DNA from: an uncultured Coprococcus sp.
GTDB lineage: Bacteria; Bacillota; Clostridia; Lachnospirales; Lachnospiraceae
DNA: 64,000 bases
Reading direction: 5' to 3'
NCBI GenBank assembly: GCA_934277375.1
Contig: CAKQTZ010000009.1
Coordinates: forward strand, 32,000-95,999
Position 1 is the first letter of the stretch; the number at the start of each line of letters is the position of its first letter. Positions 16,429 to 27,800 of this stretch are shown here, one piece after another. Below the pieces are notes generated by a model. The model saw nothing but the letters and a program-made list of their open reading frames with translations. It ran no database searches and was not told the origin of the DNA. The position numbers and the translations under genes were made by a program.

Positions 16429-18240
16429 ATGTTTGATTTTGAAGAAGAGTTAAAAAAACTGCCACATGTTCCCGGAGTGTATCTCATGCACGATTCTGGC
16501 GATCATATTATATATGTTGGAAAAGCGATAGATCTGTACAACAGAGTTCACCAGTATTTCCAGGCCGGATATAAGAAGTCTCCAAAAATCCAGAAGATGG
16601 TGTCGCACATAGCCTGGTTTGAGTATATCGTATGCGGTTCCGAGATCGAAGCCCTCGTTCTGGAATGTAACCTTATAAAGGAACACAGGCCCCACTACAA
16701 CACTATGCTCACAGATGACAAAGGCTATCCATATATCCGTATAACCGTAGAGGAGGATTATCCCCGGATACTGTACAGCCATCAGATGAAAAGGGATCAC
16801 TCCAGGTATTTCGGTCCGTATACCAACTCCAAAGCTGTGAAGGACATAATAGAGCTGTTAAAAAAATTATATCACATAAGGAGCTGTTCTAGAAATCTCC
16901 CAAAGGATATCGGACTGGAACGACCATGTCTGTACCACCAGATTAAACAATGTGACGCTCCGTGCCAGGGATATATATCAAAAGAGGATTACAACCGTAA
17001 TATTCAGGAAGCGATCAGCTTTCTGAACGGTAACCACGGTCATGTCGTGAGAGATCTCGAACAGAAGATGAAAAAGCTTGCAGAGGACATGGAATTTGAA
17101 CAGGCCGGTGAAACCCGCGATCTTATAAAAAGCATACAGCACATCGATTCTACCCAGAGAGCAGGTGACACCAGAGCAGATGACAGGGATGTGATAGCCA
17201 TGGCCACGGATCTCGGAAACGAGTGTGTCATCTCCATCTTCTTTGTGCGTTCCGGCAAACTCATCGGCAGAGAACATTACCATATGAGCGGAGTGAATGC
17301 TGAAAAATACAGCACTATCATGGAGTCATTTCTGAAGCAGTACTATGCCTCCACGCCATATCTTCCGAAAGAGATCATAATAGAGCAGCCCATCGATGAC
17401 TTTGCCGTGATAGAACAATACCTGAGTACACGAAGAGGAAGCCAGGTCCACATCATAGTTCCACAAAAGGGTGATAAACAGAAGCTGCTGAAGCTGGCCA
17501 AGGATAATGCTTTCCTCGTCATGAACCAGGACGCTGACAAGCTAAAACGTGAGCAGGCCAGGACAGAGGGTGCCGCCAACGAGCTGGCACACCTGATCGG
17601 AGTATCATCTGCCAGAAGACTTGAAGCGTTCGATATATCTCACATAAGCGGCTATCACTCTGTAGCCTCTATGGTTGTATTCGAGAATGGCCGTCCAAAG
17701 AAAAATGATTATAGAAAGTTCAAGCTTAAAACCATCGATGGTCCTGACGATTATGCCAGCATGAAGGAGGTTCTGATGAGGCGTTTCACAGATGAACGCT
17801 TTAACATATTCCCGGATATACTTATGATGGATGGAGGCCGCGGCCAGGTAAATATTGCCCTGGATGTCCTGGGAGAACTGGGTCTTAACATCCCTGTCTG
17901 TGGCATGGTCAAGGATGACCATCACAGAACCAGAGGATTATACTATGACAACAAAGAGATTGATTTTCCGCCTGGAACCCAGGCATTCAACATGATCACC
18001 AGACTTCAGGATGAAGCACACCGCTTTGCCATAGAATACCACAGAAGTCTCCGGAGCAAAGCCCAGATTCACTCTGTTCTGGATGATATAGAAGGAATCG
18101 GTCCTGCAAGGAGAAAATCTCTTCTTGCATATTTCAAGGATATAGACAAGATAAAGAATGCCAGCGTGGCTGATCTTGAGATTCCATCGGGAATGACCAA
18201 AGCTTCTGCCCGTGCGGTATACGATTTCTTCCACAGTTGA
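16429..18240 (+). CDS. uvrC: Excinuclease ABC subunit C
   Basis: A 603-residue UvrC, which makes both incisions around a lesion after UvrAB loading in nucleotide excision repair. The N-terminal GIY-YIG nuclease (LPHVPGVYLMHDSGDHIIYVGKAIDLYNRV) makes the 3' cut. A UVR motif lies in the middle (EQKMKKLAEDMEFEQAGETRDLI), followed by the RNase H-like nuclease with EAFDISHISGYHSVASMVVFENGRPKKNDYR and ILMMDGGRGQVNIAL for the 5' cut, and HhH motifs at the end (LDDIEGIGPARRKSLLAYF). The ATG follows GAGGTG by 6 nt. It is one of the few plus-strand genes here, followed by a nucleotidase. Confidence 0.96.
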   Translation: MFDFEEELKKLPHVPGVYLMHDSGDHIIYVGKAIDLYNRVHQYFQAGYKKSPKIQKMVSHIAWFEYIVCGSEIEALVLECNLIKEHRPHYNTMLTDDKGYPYIRITVEEDYPRILYSHQMKRDHSRYFGPYTNSKAVKDIIELLKKLYHIRSCSRNLPKDIGLERPCLYHQIKQCDAPCQGYISKEDYNRNIQEAISFLNGNHGHVVRDLEQKMKKLAEDMEFEQAGETRDLIKSIQHIDSTQRAGDTRADDRDVIAMATDLGNECVISIFFVRSGKLIGREHYHMSGVNAEKYSTIMESFLKQYYASTPYLPKEIIIEQPIDDFAVIEQYLSTRRGSQVHIIVPQKGDKQKLLKLAKDNAFLVMNQDADKLKREQARTEGAANELAHLIGVSSARRLEAFDISHISGYHSVASMVVFENGRPKKNDYRKFKLKTIDGPDDYASMKEVLMRRFTDERFNIFPDILMMDGGRGQVNIALDVLGELGLNIPVCGMVKDDHHRTRGLYYDNKEIDFPPGTQAFNMITRLQDEAHRFAIEYHRSLRSKAQIHSVLDDIEGIGPARRKSLLAYFKDIDKIKNASVADLEIPSGMTKASARAVYDFFHS

Positions 18241-18296
18241 CATCTGCCACAATTTACTCACTTAACAATGATTATTTAACCAGGAGGTATTTTTTT

Positions 18297-18899
18297 ATGG
18301 AATATAATTTCTTTGCACTTATATCACGAATGAAATACATCGACCGATGGGCACTTATGCGCAATAGCCGCGAGGAAAACCTGTGCGAACATTGTCTGGA
18401 GGTAAGCATGATAGCCCATGCTCTTGCCACGATAGGCAACGTGCGCTACAACCGCGGTCTCAATGCCGAACGAGCCGCACTTATAGGCTTATACCACGAC
18501 GCTTCAGAGATAATCACAGGCGATATGCCCACCCCTGTCAAATACTACAACGACGATATCAAGACAGCTTTTAAGGACGTGGAAAATATAGCCTGCCATA
18601 CATTACTGGACAAACTCCCGGATGATCTGAAACCAGCCTACTCTTCCATTTTCTTCAAAGACGAAAATGATGAGTCTGACGTATATCTCTGGAAACTTGT
18701 CAAAGCGGCTGACAAGCTATCCGCCCTGATAAAATGCATGGAGGAGACAGGGTCTGGCAATACAGAGTTTTCCAGTGCCATGAGCACCATTCTCTCTTCC
18801 GTGTCCAAAATGTCAGAAGAACTTCCCGAGGTGAATGATTTTGTGTGCCAGTTTATACCTGCCTACGGAAAAACTCTTGACGACCTGCAGGCTGAATAA
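18297..18899 (+). CDS. HD-domain 5'-deoxynucleotidase, YfbR-like
   Basis: A 200-residue HD-fold hydrolase resembling E. coli YfbR, which dephosphorylates deoxynucleoside 5'-monophosphates. The metal ligands appear as ENLCEHCLEVSMIAH (His), LIGLYHDASEIITGDMPTPVKYY (the HD pair and substrate residues), and LVKAADKLSALIKCMEE (the last Asp). Start ATG at 18297 is set by a perfect AGGAGG 6 nt upstream; a longer frame would overlap the end of uvrC. It is 56 nt after uvrC in the same direction and may be co-transcribed. The specificity is inferred from the family. Confidence 0.85.
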   Translation: MEYNFFALISRMKYIDRWALMRNSREENLCEHCLEVSMIAHALATIGNVRYNRGLNAERAALIGLYHDASEIITGDMPTPVKYYNDDIKTAFKDVENIACHTLLDKLPDDLKPAYSSIFFKDENDESDVYLWKLVKAADKLSALIKCMEETGSGNTEFSSAMSTILSSVSKMSEELPEVNDFVCQFIPAYGKTLDDLQAE

Positions 18900-18956
18900 A
18901 AAGAGAAAGAGGATCATCTGCTTACCTATTTATGTAAACAGACGATCCTCTTTCTC
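18898..18956 (-). terminator. Terminator shared by the convergent nucleotidase and ftsH genes
   Basis: A long hairpin with arms GAGAAAGAGGATC and GATCCTCTTTCTC (18903-18956). It is followed on the minus strand by TTTTTATT, so it ends ftsH transcription; on the plus strand the trailing sequence is only pyrimidine-rich. Confidence 0.7.
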
Positions 18957-18958
18957 TC

Positions 18959-20851
18959 TTACTCAGTGGCATCAACAGGCATGCTGCCATTTTTATTCTC
19001 TACTCTGTTGAATATCTCCATAAATTCTTTACCGGTTATCGATTCCCTCTCTATGAGGAATTTTGCGATCTCATCCAACGCCTCCATATGCTCTGCCAAA
19101 AGTTCTTTGGCCCTGTCATACGATTTTCTGAGTATATCTTTTATCTCTGTATCGACTTTGGCTGCAGTCTCATCAGAACAGTTCATGACGGTATTCCTGT
19201 CAAGATATTTTCCCTGCATGGACTCAAGCTGCATGAGTCCAAACTCATCCGACATTCCGTACATGGTTATCATCGCTCTGACCGTTTTCGTTGCCTGCTC
19301 TATGTCGTTGGCGGCACCGGTTGTCACGGAATCGAATTTCAATTCCTCGGCTGCTCTTCCGCCCAGAGTCGTTATGACATTGGCCTCAAGTTCAGCCTTT
19401 GTCTCCATGTATTTCTCCTCTTCGGGTACCTGCCACACATATCCCAGTGATCCCATGGTTCTTGGAACTATAGTTATTCTCTGAACAGGTTCGGTATGCT
19501 TCTGCAAAGCGACCAGCATCGCATGTCCTACCTCATGATATGCGACCACCTTCTTTTCCTGTTCTCCCAGAAGTTTTCCCTTCTTCTCTTTGCCGGCAAA
19601 TACAAGCTCCACAGCTCCTATCAGATCTGCCTGTGACACTGCCTTACGACCTGACCTTACTGCAGTGAGCGCAGCCTCGTTTATAATATTCGCAAGATCG
19701 GCACCGACCGCTCCTGCTGTCGCCAGCGCCAGCTCATGGAAATCAACTGACTCATCCATCTTTACATTTCTCGCATGTACGTTCAGTGTATCTATACGTC
19801 CCTGCAGATCCGGCTTCTCAACGATGACTCTTCTGTCAAATCTTCCCGGTCTTAGAAGTGCCTTGTCCAGTGTCTCCGGCCTGTTCGTGGCTGCAAGTAT
19901 AACTATTCCTCTGGATGTATCAAATCCATCCATCTCCGCAAGGAGCTGGTTTAGAGTCTGCTCACGCTCAGAATCTCCTCCTCTTATGCTGTCTCTGCTC
20001 TGCCCTATGGCATCTATCTCATCGATAAATATTATACATGGAGCCATATCTGAGGCCTGTTTAAACAGATCCCTCACCCTCGAAGCTCCGACTCCCACAT
20101 ACATCTCCACAAAACTTGAACCTGACATGGAGAAAAATGGAACATTGGCTTCACCTGCCACAGCCTTCGCAAGAAGGGTCTTTCCGGTTCCCGGAGGTCC
20201 AACCAGAAGTGCTCCCTTTGGCAATTTTGCGCCTATTTCCAGATAGCGTTTAGGATTGTGCAGGAAATCCACCATCTCCGTCAGAGACTCTTTTGCCTCA
20301 TCCTCGCCAGCCACATCAGCAAATGTAACGCCGGTTTTCTTCTCCATATATACCTTGGCATTTGCCTTTCCAACTCCCATCATTCCGCCACGCTTTGTTA
20401 TAAGTGACAGGAAAAGATAAAATGCCGCTATCATGACCACATAAGACAATACCGTGCCTATCATTGCCGACCCGCTCTCGTCCTTGCCCTTGTACGTTGT
20501 TCCGTGCTTGTCATGGGCATCCTTCAGTCTGTCCGCCAGTTTATCATCGCTTATCCTGACTGTCACGTATGTGTTTTTATCTACATTTCCATCTTCATCC
20601 CTGGATGTGAATTTTATCTTTTTTGCATATATGTCAGCATTCACTACCTCACCATCGGCAAGCATCTCCACAAACCCACTATATGGGATCTCTTTCCTCG
20701 TTCCATTCACTACGGTGTCATATGCTCTCCAGCAAAGCAGCGTGAGAACCACCGACAGCACCAGAAGAACCATCACATTCCTATTTCTGCCTTTATTGCC
20801 ATCCCCACCACTTTTCTTATCATTATTTTCATCCTGAAATCTGTTATCCAA
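18959..20851 (-). CDS. ftsH: ATP-dependent zinc metalloprotease FtsH
   Basis: A 630-residue membrane AAA protease that degrades misfolded and regulatory membrane and soluble proteins. Two transmembrane segments flank an extracytoplasmic domain (NVMVLLVLSVVLTLLCWRAY near 25-45 and MIGTVLSYVVMIAAFYLF near 131-148). The AAA module has VGPPGTGKTLLAKA, IIFIDEIDAIG and the SRH ATNRPETLDKALLRPGRFDR. The zinc site is AYHEVGHAML; most FtsH have HEAGH, so Val here is a conservative difference. The start is TTG at 20851 with AAGGAG upstream. It has its own promoter and a strong terminator and is a single-gene unit. Confidence 0.95.
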   Translation of the reverse strand: MDNRFQDENNDKKSGGDGNKGRNRNVMVLLVLSVVLTLLCWRAYDTVVNGTRKEIPYSGFVEMLADGEVVNADIYAKKIKFTSRDEDGNVDKNTYVTVRISDDKLADRLKDAHDKHGTTYKGKDESGSAMIGTVLSYVVMIAAFYLFLSLITKRGGMMGVGKANAKVYMEKKTGVTFADVAGEDEAKESLTEMVDFLHNPKRYLEIGAKLPKGALLVGPPGTGKTLLAKAVAGEANVPFFSMSGSSFVEMYVGVGASRVRDLFKQASDMAPCIIFIDEIDAIGQSRDSIRGGDSEREQTLNQLLAEMDGFDTSRGIVILAATNRPETLDKALLRPGRFDRRVIVEKPDLQGRIDTLNVHARNVKMDESVDFHELALATAGAVGADLANIINEAALTAVRSGRKAVSQADLIGAVELVFAGKEKKGKLLGEQEKKVVAYHEVGHAMLVALQKHTEPVQRITIVPRTMGSLGYVWQVPEEEKYMETKAELEANVITTLGGRAAEELKFDSVTTGAANDIEQATKTVRAMITMYGMSDEFGLMQLESMQGKYLDRNTVMNCSDETAAKVDTEIKDILRKSYDRAKELLAEHMEALDEIAKFLIERESITGKEFMEIFNRVENKNGSMPVDATE

Positions 20852-20919
20852 CTCAAGTCTCCTTCTCTTAGTCTGTTTTATACGCTTTCACATGCTTTTT
20901 CTCTACAAACATTTAACAT

Positions 20920-20949
20920 ATATTATCTGCATACTTCCATGAAAGTCAA
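20920..20949 (-). promoter_or_regulatory. Promoter of ftsH
   Basis: Minus strand TTGACT (20944-20949), 18 bp, TAATAT (20920-20925), about 70 nt before the TTG start. Confidence 0.6.
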
Positions 20950-20970
20950 GTAAACCATTGTTTATATTTC

Positions 20971-21000
20971 TTGACACAGCCAAAATTACAGCTGTACACT
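20971..21000 (+). promoter_or_regulatory. Promoter of the unknown plus-strand gene
   Basis: Plus strand TTGACA (20971-20976), 18 bp, TACACT (20995-21000). The ATG is at 21030. It is divergent from the ftsH promoter in the same gap. Confidence 0.5.
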
Positions 21001-21029
21001 TACCATATCAAACAAGAAGGAGATTTAAT

Positions 21030-21770
21030 ATGCCTTGCTATATTATGCATCTGTGTGAAGGTCAGATAATATACAACTCGATCAAACAGTCAGAAAATGT
21101 GCTGCAGAATTGCCCGGTGGCGGCAGCCCAGCTATCCCTGCCAGACGCCATGGACTCATTTCTGACCGGCACCATCATTCCAGATGCAATAGATGACAAA
21201 TCCATCACCCATTTCAGACCTGCATACCAGGGTGATCTCATCACAAAATATCCAGATGTGGATCACATATTGGAACTTTACCCCTTGTCACATATGACAC
21301 TGGCTGATCTGGGTATACTAGCTCATCTGCACATGGACTATCTGTATGTTGAGGAGTTCTGGCCTCATTTTTTCAGATTTGAGGACAAATCTGGCGGCGC
21401 CACCACAGTGACTTCCGACATAGATCATGTGAGGATGCTGAGGGGGAGCATGGCCGCAAGTGACACACTTATAGATTTCGCCGAGTTTTTCTCCAACAAA
21501 TATTTCTATGGAGATTACGATATAACTATGCCAATGTTCCGGAGGGACTACCACCCACACATTCCGGTGATATCTCCTGTAGATATCACGGTGTCAGAAT
21601 GCCGTTTCTGTTACCTTGATCGTCTGTCTTCAGACATAAAAAACTACATTCTCTCCCCGGCAGCCACCGTACCTCAGAGGTCTACCAATGTATTTCCTTA
21701 CGATGCCCTGAGGGAATTTCTTTCACTTTCTGCAGAACAATTTATCAAAATGCTCAAAGAACATATATAA
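21030..21770 (+). CDS. Unknown His/Asp-rich soluble protein
   Basis: A 246-residue protein without signal peptide or membrane segment that I do not recognise with certainty. It has scattered His and Asp motifs (THFRPAYQGDLITKYPDVDHILELY, LADLGILAHLHMDYLYVEEFWPHFF, RRDYHPHIP), reminiscent of zinc-dependent phospholipase C-like or HD-type metalloproteins. The central DLGILAHLHMDYL stretch would fit the zinc-phospholipase helix pattern. The start is fixed by AAGGAG before 21030; an in-frame extension upstream has no site. The gene stands alone between ftsH and the giant surface gene, with its own promoter and a terminator. Confidence 0.6.
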   Translation: MPCYIMHLCEGQIIYNSIKQSENVLQNCPVAAAQLSLPDAMDSFLTGTIIPDAIDDKSITHFRPAYQGDLITKYPDVDHILELYPLSHMTLADLGILAHLHMDYLYVEEFWPHFFRFEDKSGGATTVTSDIDHVRMLRGSMAASDTLIDFAEFFSNKYFYGDYDITMPMFRRDYHPHIPVISPVDITVSECRFCYLDRLSSDIKNYILSPAATVPQRSTNVFPYDALREFLSLSAEQFIKMLKEHI

Positions 21771-21774
21771 TAAC

Positions 21775-21835
21775 AAAAAAGCATTCCGTCATCCCGGATC
21801 ACTTTGCATGATCCGAGATGAACAGAATGCTTTTT
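21775..21835. terminator. Bidirectional terminator between convergent genes
   Basis: A long imperfect hairpin (21781-21830) with outer arms GCATTC/GAATGC and inner CGGATCA/TGATCCG. An A run lies before it and TTTTT after it, so it can end both the plus-strand unknown gene and the minus-strand giant gene. Confidence 0.75.
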
Positions 21836-21849
21836 ATTTCATATCATCC

Positions 21850-24800
21850 TTACTTCACCTTCGCAGTTCTGACTGTCGAATATGAACTGAAATAAGTTTT
21901 TCCTTTATAGCGCTTATATGCTCTGACCTTAAAATAGTATGTCTTGCCTTTCTTAAGTTTGGTCTTTGTATATCTTACCTTTTTCGCACTGTTAAGTGTT
22001 GCGATTCTCTTATATGTTCCCTTCTTTGAAGTTGACATATACACAACATAACCATTTGCGCCCTTAACCCTGCGCCATGCAAGCATTGCCTTCTTGCTTC
22101 CTGCTTTCGCTGTTACTACAGGTGCAACCGGAAGAGTGATGTCTGATATTCCAGCGTATCCTCCCTCAAGAACAGTCTTGCCATTTTTCTTGTATGAGGC
22201 AACTCTGTACTTGTATTCAGTGCCTGCTGTAAGTCCTGAGCTTATGAATGTAACACTGTTTTTCGATGTTATGGTCTTAATTCTCTTGAATGTCTTACCT
22301 GTATATCGATACACAATATATCCATCAGCACTGCTCACCTTATTCCACTTCATCGTTATCGAACCATTACTTCTGGATTTTACCTTAAGTCCTGTAACCG
22401 CTGCCGGCTTGGTAAGCACGCTTATCTCCACGCCATCGCTCTCGAGAGCCTTACCGTACGCTGATCTATACGCATTTACCCTGAACTTATATGTAGTTCC
22501 AGCACTCAGGTTCTTGATAACCAGCTTGTTATCCGATGATTTCACTGTTGCTGCTGATACATATTTCTTGCTCTTGCTATCATATCTGTATACCTTGTAT
22601 GACTGGGCTCCTGAAACCTTCTTCCATGTGATCGTCACAGTCTTATCAGTCTTTGCTGTACACTTGAGATCAGTAACTTTACCTGTCTTTGTCGCCACAT
22701 TCACTGTAAGCTGCTGTCCATATAATACCTTTCCGCCCGAAGTCTTAACATATGCTGCTACTGCAAGTTTATAATTCTTTCCTGCCGAAAGATTCTTCAC
22801 TGTATATGCAGTTCCGCTTGTTGAACCCACCGTGACGTATTTCTTCGATGTCTCATCATACCTGTATACCGTATATCCTGTTACATATGGGACGCTATCC
22901 CACTTAATAGATGCTGTCAACGCCGATGCTCCGGTATATGTAACCTTTGTCATCTTAGCCGGGCTGATATTGAATGTCAGCCTTCTTGTTCCATAGAAGT
23001 TATTTACACCGGTAACCGTGATGGTTGCAATACCAGGCTTTATATTGTTGCTGTATCTCACCTGATACTGTGATGAATTTACAACTGTATTTCCCATCTT
23101 CACAGTAACCTTCGGCATGATCTGCTTTCCTGTATATACTATGTTGTTCACAGGTGAAGCTGTCACTGACACCTTGGAGATATCGTATGCCTTTATCTTG
23201 AACTGTCTTGTCACGCTTCCTCTGTAATCACCTATAAACTTCACTATACATGACGCCTTGTTGGTTCTGTTCACAGATACGTTACTGTTGTTCTTATAGC
23301 TTACAACATAATCTGTACCAGCCTTGAGTACCTTGTTGCCCCATGTTACTTTGATGGAGTTGAACTTTATGGCCGATCCTGTATACACAGCCTCTGCCGG
23401 TATTCCAGTCACAACAGATGTCTTACTTATATCAATTCTGCTTATAACAAAACTCTTCTTGATAGTGTCTGTGTAACTTCCAACACCTGATATAGTCACA
23501 GTTGCAGTTCCTGCATGTACGTTATCTGCATACTTAACTGTATAATCTGTTCCTCTCTTAAGTGTCTCTCCATCCAGAATAACCTTTATATTCTGGGTTA
23601 TCTGATTTCCTGTGAACGTTTTTCCGGTAATTCCTTCAACCTCTGCACCTGCCATGCTTCTTCTGTTGATTGCAAAATATCTTGTTACGGAATTGCGATA
23701 GTTCCCTATTCCTGTGATAACTATCTTCGCTCTGCTTGTGACCTGTGTATTCATGTCATAACTGAGCACATAGTCTTCACCTTCCACAAGGACCACCGAA
23801 CCATTCCGTACAGTTACTTCAGGCGTTATAGGCTCTCCCGTGTATACCGCTGACGCATTGTAGGATATACTGCAGTTTCTTATGCTTCTCGCTTTTACTG
23901 CGAATTTGGCTGTTATAGTTCCTGTATAGTTACCCTTACCTGTTATAACCATATCGGCAACTCCGACTTCCGTGTTATTGTCGCACTTCACAGTATAGTC
24001 ATCCTCCGACAATACAATTCCGTTTCTGGTAACTGCCACATCCGGTATAACTGCATGGCCAGTATACTCAACATCCTCCACATCTACTTCAGCATCTTCT
24101 ATAGATGCTCTGTCTATCTCAAATTCCGCTGTGATACTGCCACTGTAATTTGAACTCTTTCCTGCTGTGATAACAGCTCTTGCAGTTCCCGCATTTACAT
24201 TGTCCTTATACTTAACTGTAAATCCTGCTATCTCTTCATCATTGAGAACAAATGCCCCATCGCTGTCTGCTATGGCTTCTACACCAGGAGTCATGGCTTT
24301 GCCTGTATATGTCATCCTGCTCTTAGTAAGCTGTGCTGACAGATCGCTTACAGGTCTCTTGTTGATCCTGAATGTCACTATCTGCTTGCCCACATAATCG
24401 CCATATCCTGATACAGTTACCGTTGCGGTTCCTGCATTATAATTGTTGGCATATGATACCCTGTAATCCTTTCCAGCAACAAGCTTTGTCTGTCCGTATT
24501 CTACTGTAACCTCAGGTTCTATCTTCTTCTTTGCAAACACCTGATCTGGTATCGCAGATATATCTGCATTCATAATGCTGCTCGGGTTCTTGGTTATAGT
24601 AAATTCTCTCTCGATCTCCCCGGCAAAATTGCCCTTACCGGTTATAACTGCCTTTGCCAGATTCTGTGCATCAGTTGGCTCTGTGTTATTGCTATATGCA
24701 ATCTCATAGTCTACATCCTCAACCAGTGTCACATCGTCAAACAGGATCGTGATCTCCGGCTCTATCTTCTGTCCGGTATATGCCTGACCTGGAATTTCTC

Positions 24801-27800
24801 CCACACTACAATCATTTATATTCCTTCTTGTTATAGCGAAGGACTTAATGATACTGCCTGTATAATTACCATTTCCTAAAATTCTGACTACGGCCTTATC
24901 AGTCATATTCCTGTTTCCACTGTATGATACCGTGTAATCAGTTCCGGCCGAAAGAACTCTGTCGGCATATGTAACTCTGAGTCCTGCAAATGTAATGTCG
25001 CGGCCTGTGTATGTCATGCTGTCGCTCATTCCTGTGACAACCGCATTACTGATATCTGCAGCAACTATCTCGAATGTCCTGCTGACAGTTCCTTCATAGT
25101 TACCCTTTCCTGCGATGATCACCGTTGCACTTCCTGTGACATCAGTGTTATTTCTATATGTTACTGTATAGTCAGTTCCAACCTTGAGGCTCTTTTCTCC
25201 GTCTGTTACAGTGAGTCTCGGTCTGATCGGGCTGCCAGTGTAACTCTGCTTTCCTATATCAGATACAGTGACATATGAAATGTCTCTAGGTGTGATATCA
25301 AACTCCCAGGCTGTTGTTCCTGTATAGTTACCGATACCTGTAATCTTAACCTCTGCCTTGTCCTCATCTGTAGTTACGTCAATGTTATTGCTGTATACTA
25401 CAGTGTAATCCTTGTCCTCCTCCAGAGTCTGACTGCCAAGTGTTACTCTTACTGCCGGTGTAAGATGCTGTCCTGTATATCTTGCCGTATCCACTGTCAC
25501 AACTGCATCTGCCAGACTTCTAGGGGTAATGGCAAATTTCTCAGATTTTGTACCTGTGTAGTTATTTATTCCTGTAACCTGAATTACCGCTGCATTTGTC
25601 ACATTCATGTTGTTTGAGAATGTAACTCTGTAATCCGTGCCCTCTATCAGTGTCTTGTCATTGAGTGTAACTGTATAAGAAGGTTTAACTTCACTTCCTG
25701 TATACATTCCATCGTCAATACTGATCTGCGCACTGTCTATCGGTGCTCCGGTTATTGTAAATGTCTTCTTTACACTTCCTGTGAATCCTTCGCCAGCAAG
25801 TCCGGTAACTGTGACAGTTCCTGTACCTGCATTGATATTCGAAGCATATTCTATCTCTACATTGTCAAGCTCTGTAACTACTATCTTCTTTCCAGCTCTT
25901 GTAACTGTAAGAGATGTGACATCAGGCTTTATCGCAGCCCCTGTATATGTGTATTTCCCTGAACCCAGCGCAATCACCGCACTGCTTATATCCAGAGCCT
26001 TAATGTTAAACGTTGTTGATACCGAACCGCTATATGCATTTATACCCTTTGCTATAACAGTAGCTGTGCCCTCGTCTATATTATTCACATATACAAGTGC
26101 ATAATCTGTACCATTTACAAGCGTCTTGCCAGCAAGCGCCACACTTATTGACGGCTTTATCTGCTGTCCGCAATTGTACAGTTGATCACTTACCTTGCCT
26201 ATCGTGGCCTTGGATATGTCTTCTACCTTCTTCGATATCGCAAATCTGGCACTGCAGCTTCCTGTATAGTTGCCCGTTCCTGTTATTGTTATGACAGCCA
26301 TGCTGGCACTTGTCGTAACATTAACGTTGTTACTGTAAGCCGTCTTGTAATCAGTACCCGCTGTAAGTATCTTAGATCCGTCTCTGACTGTTACTGCAGG
26401 TGTGACTGCCTTGCCTGTATATACCTGGCCATTTACCGCATCTACGCTGCAGGCTCCGATGTTCTTTGCCGTGATCTGGAATGTTCTCTTTACCTGTCCA
26501 CTGTAGTTTCCAGCTCCGCTTATGATCACTTCAGCCTTTGTTGTAACATTCGTATTGTTGCTGTAAGAGATCGTATAATCTTCATCCTCCAGCAGTTCCT
26601 TGCCATCTATTGTGACTTTTATGCCTGTAAGTGTTATCTCCCGTCCGGTGTATACAACACTCTTAGGTACTCCTGTTATCTCTGCCATATCAAGTGTTAC
26701 ATTCTGTATGGCAAATGTCTTTACTATAGTTCCGGTATAGTTACCCTTACCTGTTACAGTAACTTTGGCGGCATCTGACACTGCAATATTGTTCTCATAC
26801 GTGATGGTATAATCAACTCCTGCAGCCAGCATTTTTCCACCAAGTGCAACCTTTACCTCCGGTCTGATTTCTAAGCCGGTATATCTCTGAGTTGGTATAT
26901 CATTTACAACTGCGCCTGTCAGAGACTTTGCAGCTATATCAAATGTTTTTATAGCTGTGCCCTCGTAATTACCTGTTCCACGTACAACAACCGAAGCCTT
27001 TGAGGTCTCTGTCGTCGCATCCGTGTTATTGCTGTAGTTTATTGTGTAATCAACATTTTCCTTGAGGGTTATTCCATCAACCACAACTGATACTGCCGGA
27101 GTGAGTGCATCTCCTGTGTATACCGCTTCAGCCACCTTTACCTCTGCCTTGCTTATATTCTTAGCACTTATAGCAAAGTGTACAGATGCCTCACCCTTGT
27201 AATTGCCTGCGCCCTTGACGGTTATCAATGCCGCCTTTCCTGCATTCACATTGTTGCTGTAGACAGTCGTATAATCTCTGCCCTCCACAAGTCTCACACC
27301 ATCCAGGATCACTGTACATTCTGTTGTAACAGGCTTACCTGTATACTCCGCGTCGTCAGCAGTAATACGGGCTCCAGACATATCTGCCTGTGTGATCTCA
27401 AATGCTGCACTGACACTGCCTGTAAATCCGCTGGACTTTTTAGCTGTCACAGTCACCTGTGCAGCACCTGCATCGATGTTGTTACTGTATGTTACCTTGA
27501 AAGCTTCCATAGAAGTAACTGTCTCTTCTCTGTCGCCCCTCTTCACGGTAACCGATGTAACTGATGGTCTCACAGCCTGACCAGTGTATTCATATGAATC
27601 CCCTGCCAGGTCCACAACTGCCTTTGATATATCCACAGGAAGAATACTGAATGTCGTGCTGACAGATCCAGTGTTCTTATTTATACCATTTACCTGTACT
27701 GTAGCAGTACCTTCTGATGTATTGTTGATATATACAAGCTCGTAGTCCTCATTTCTCGTAAGAACTCTTCCATCATATGTGACTGTCACCTCAGGCTCTA

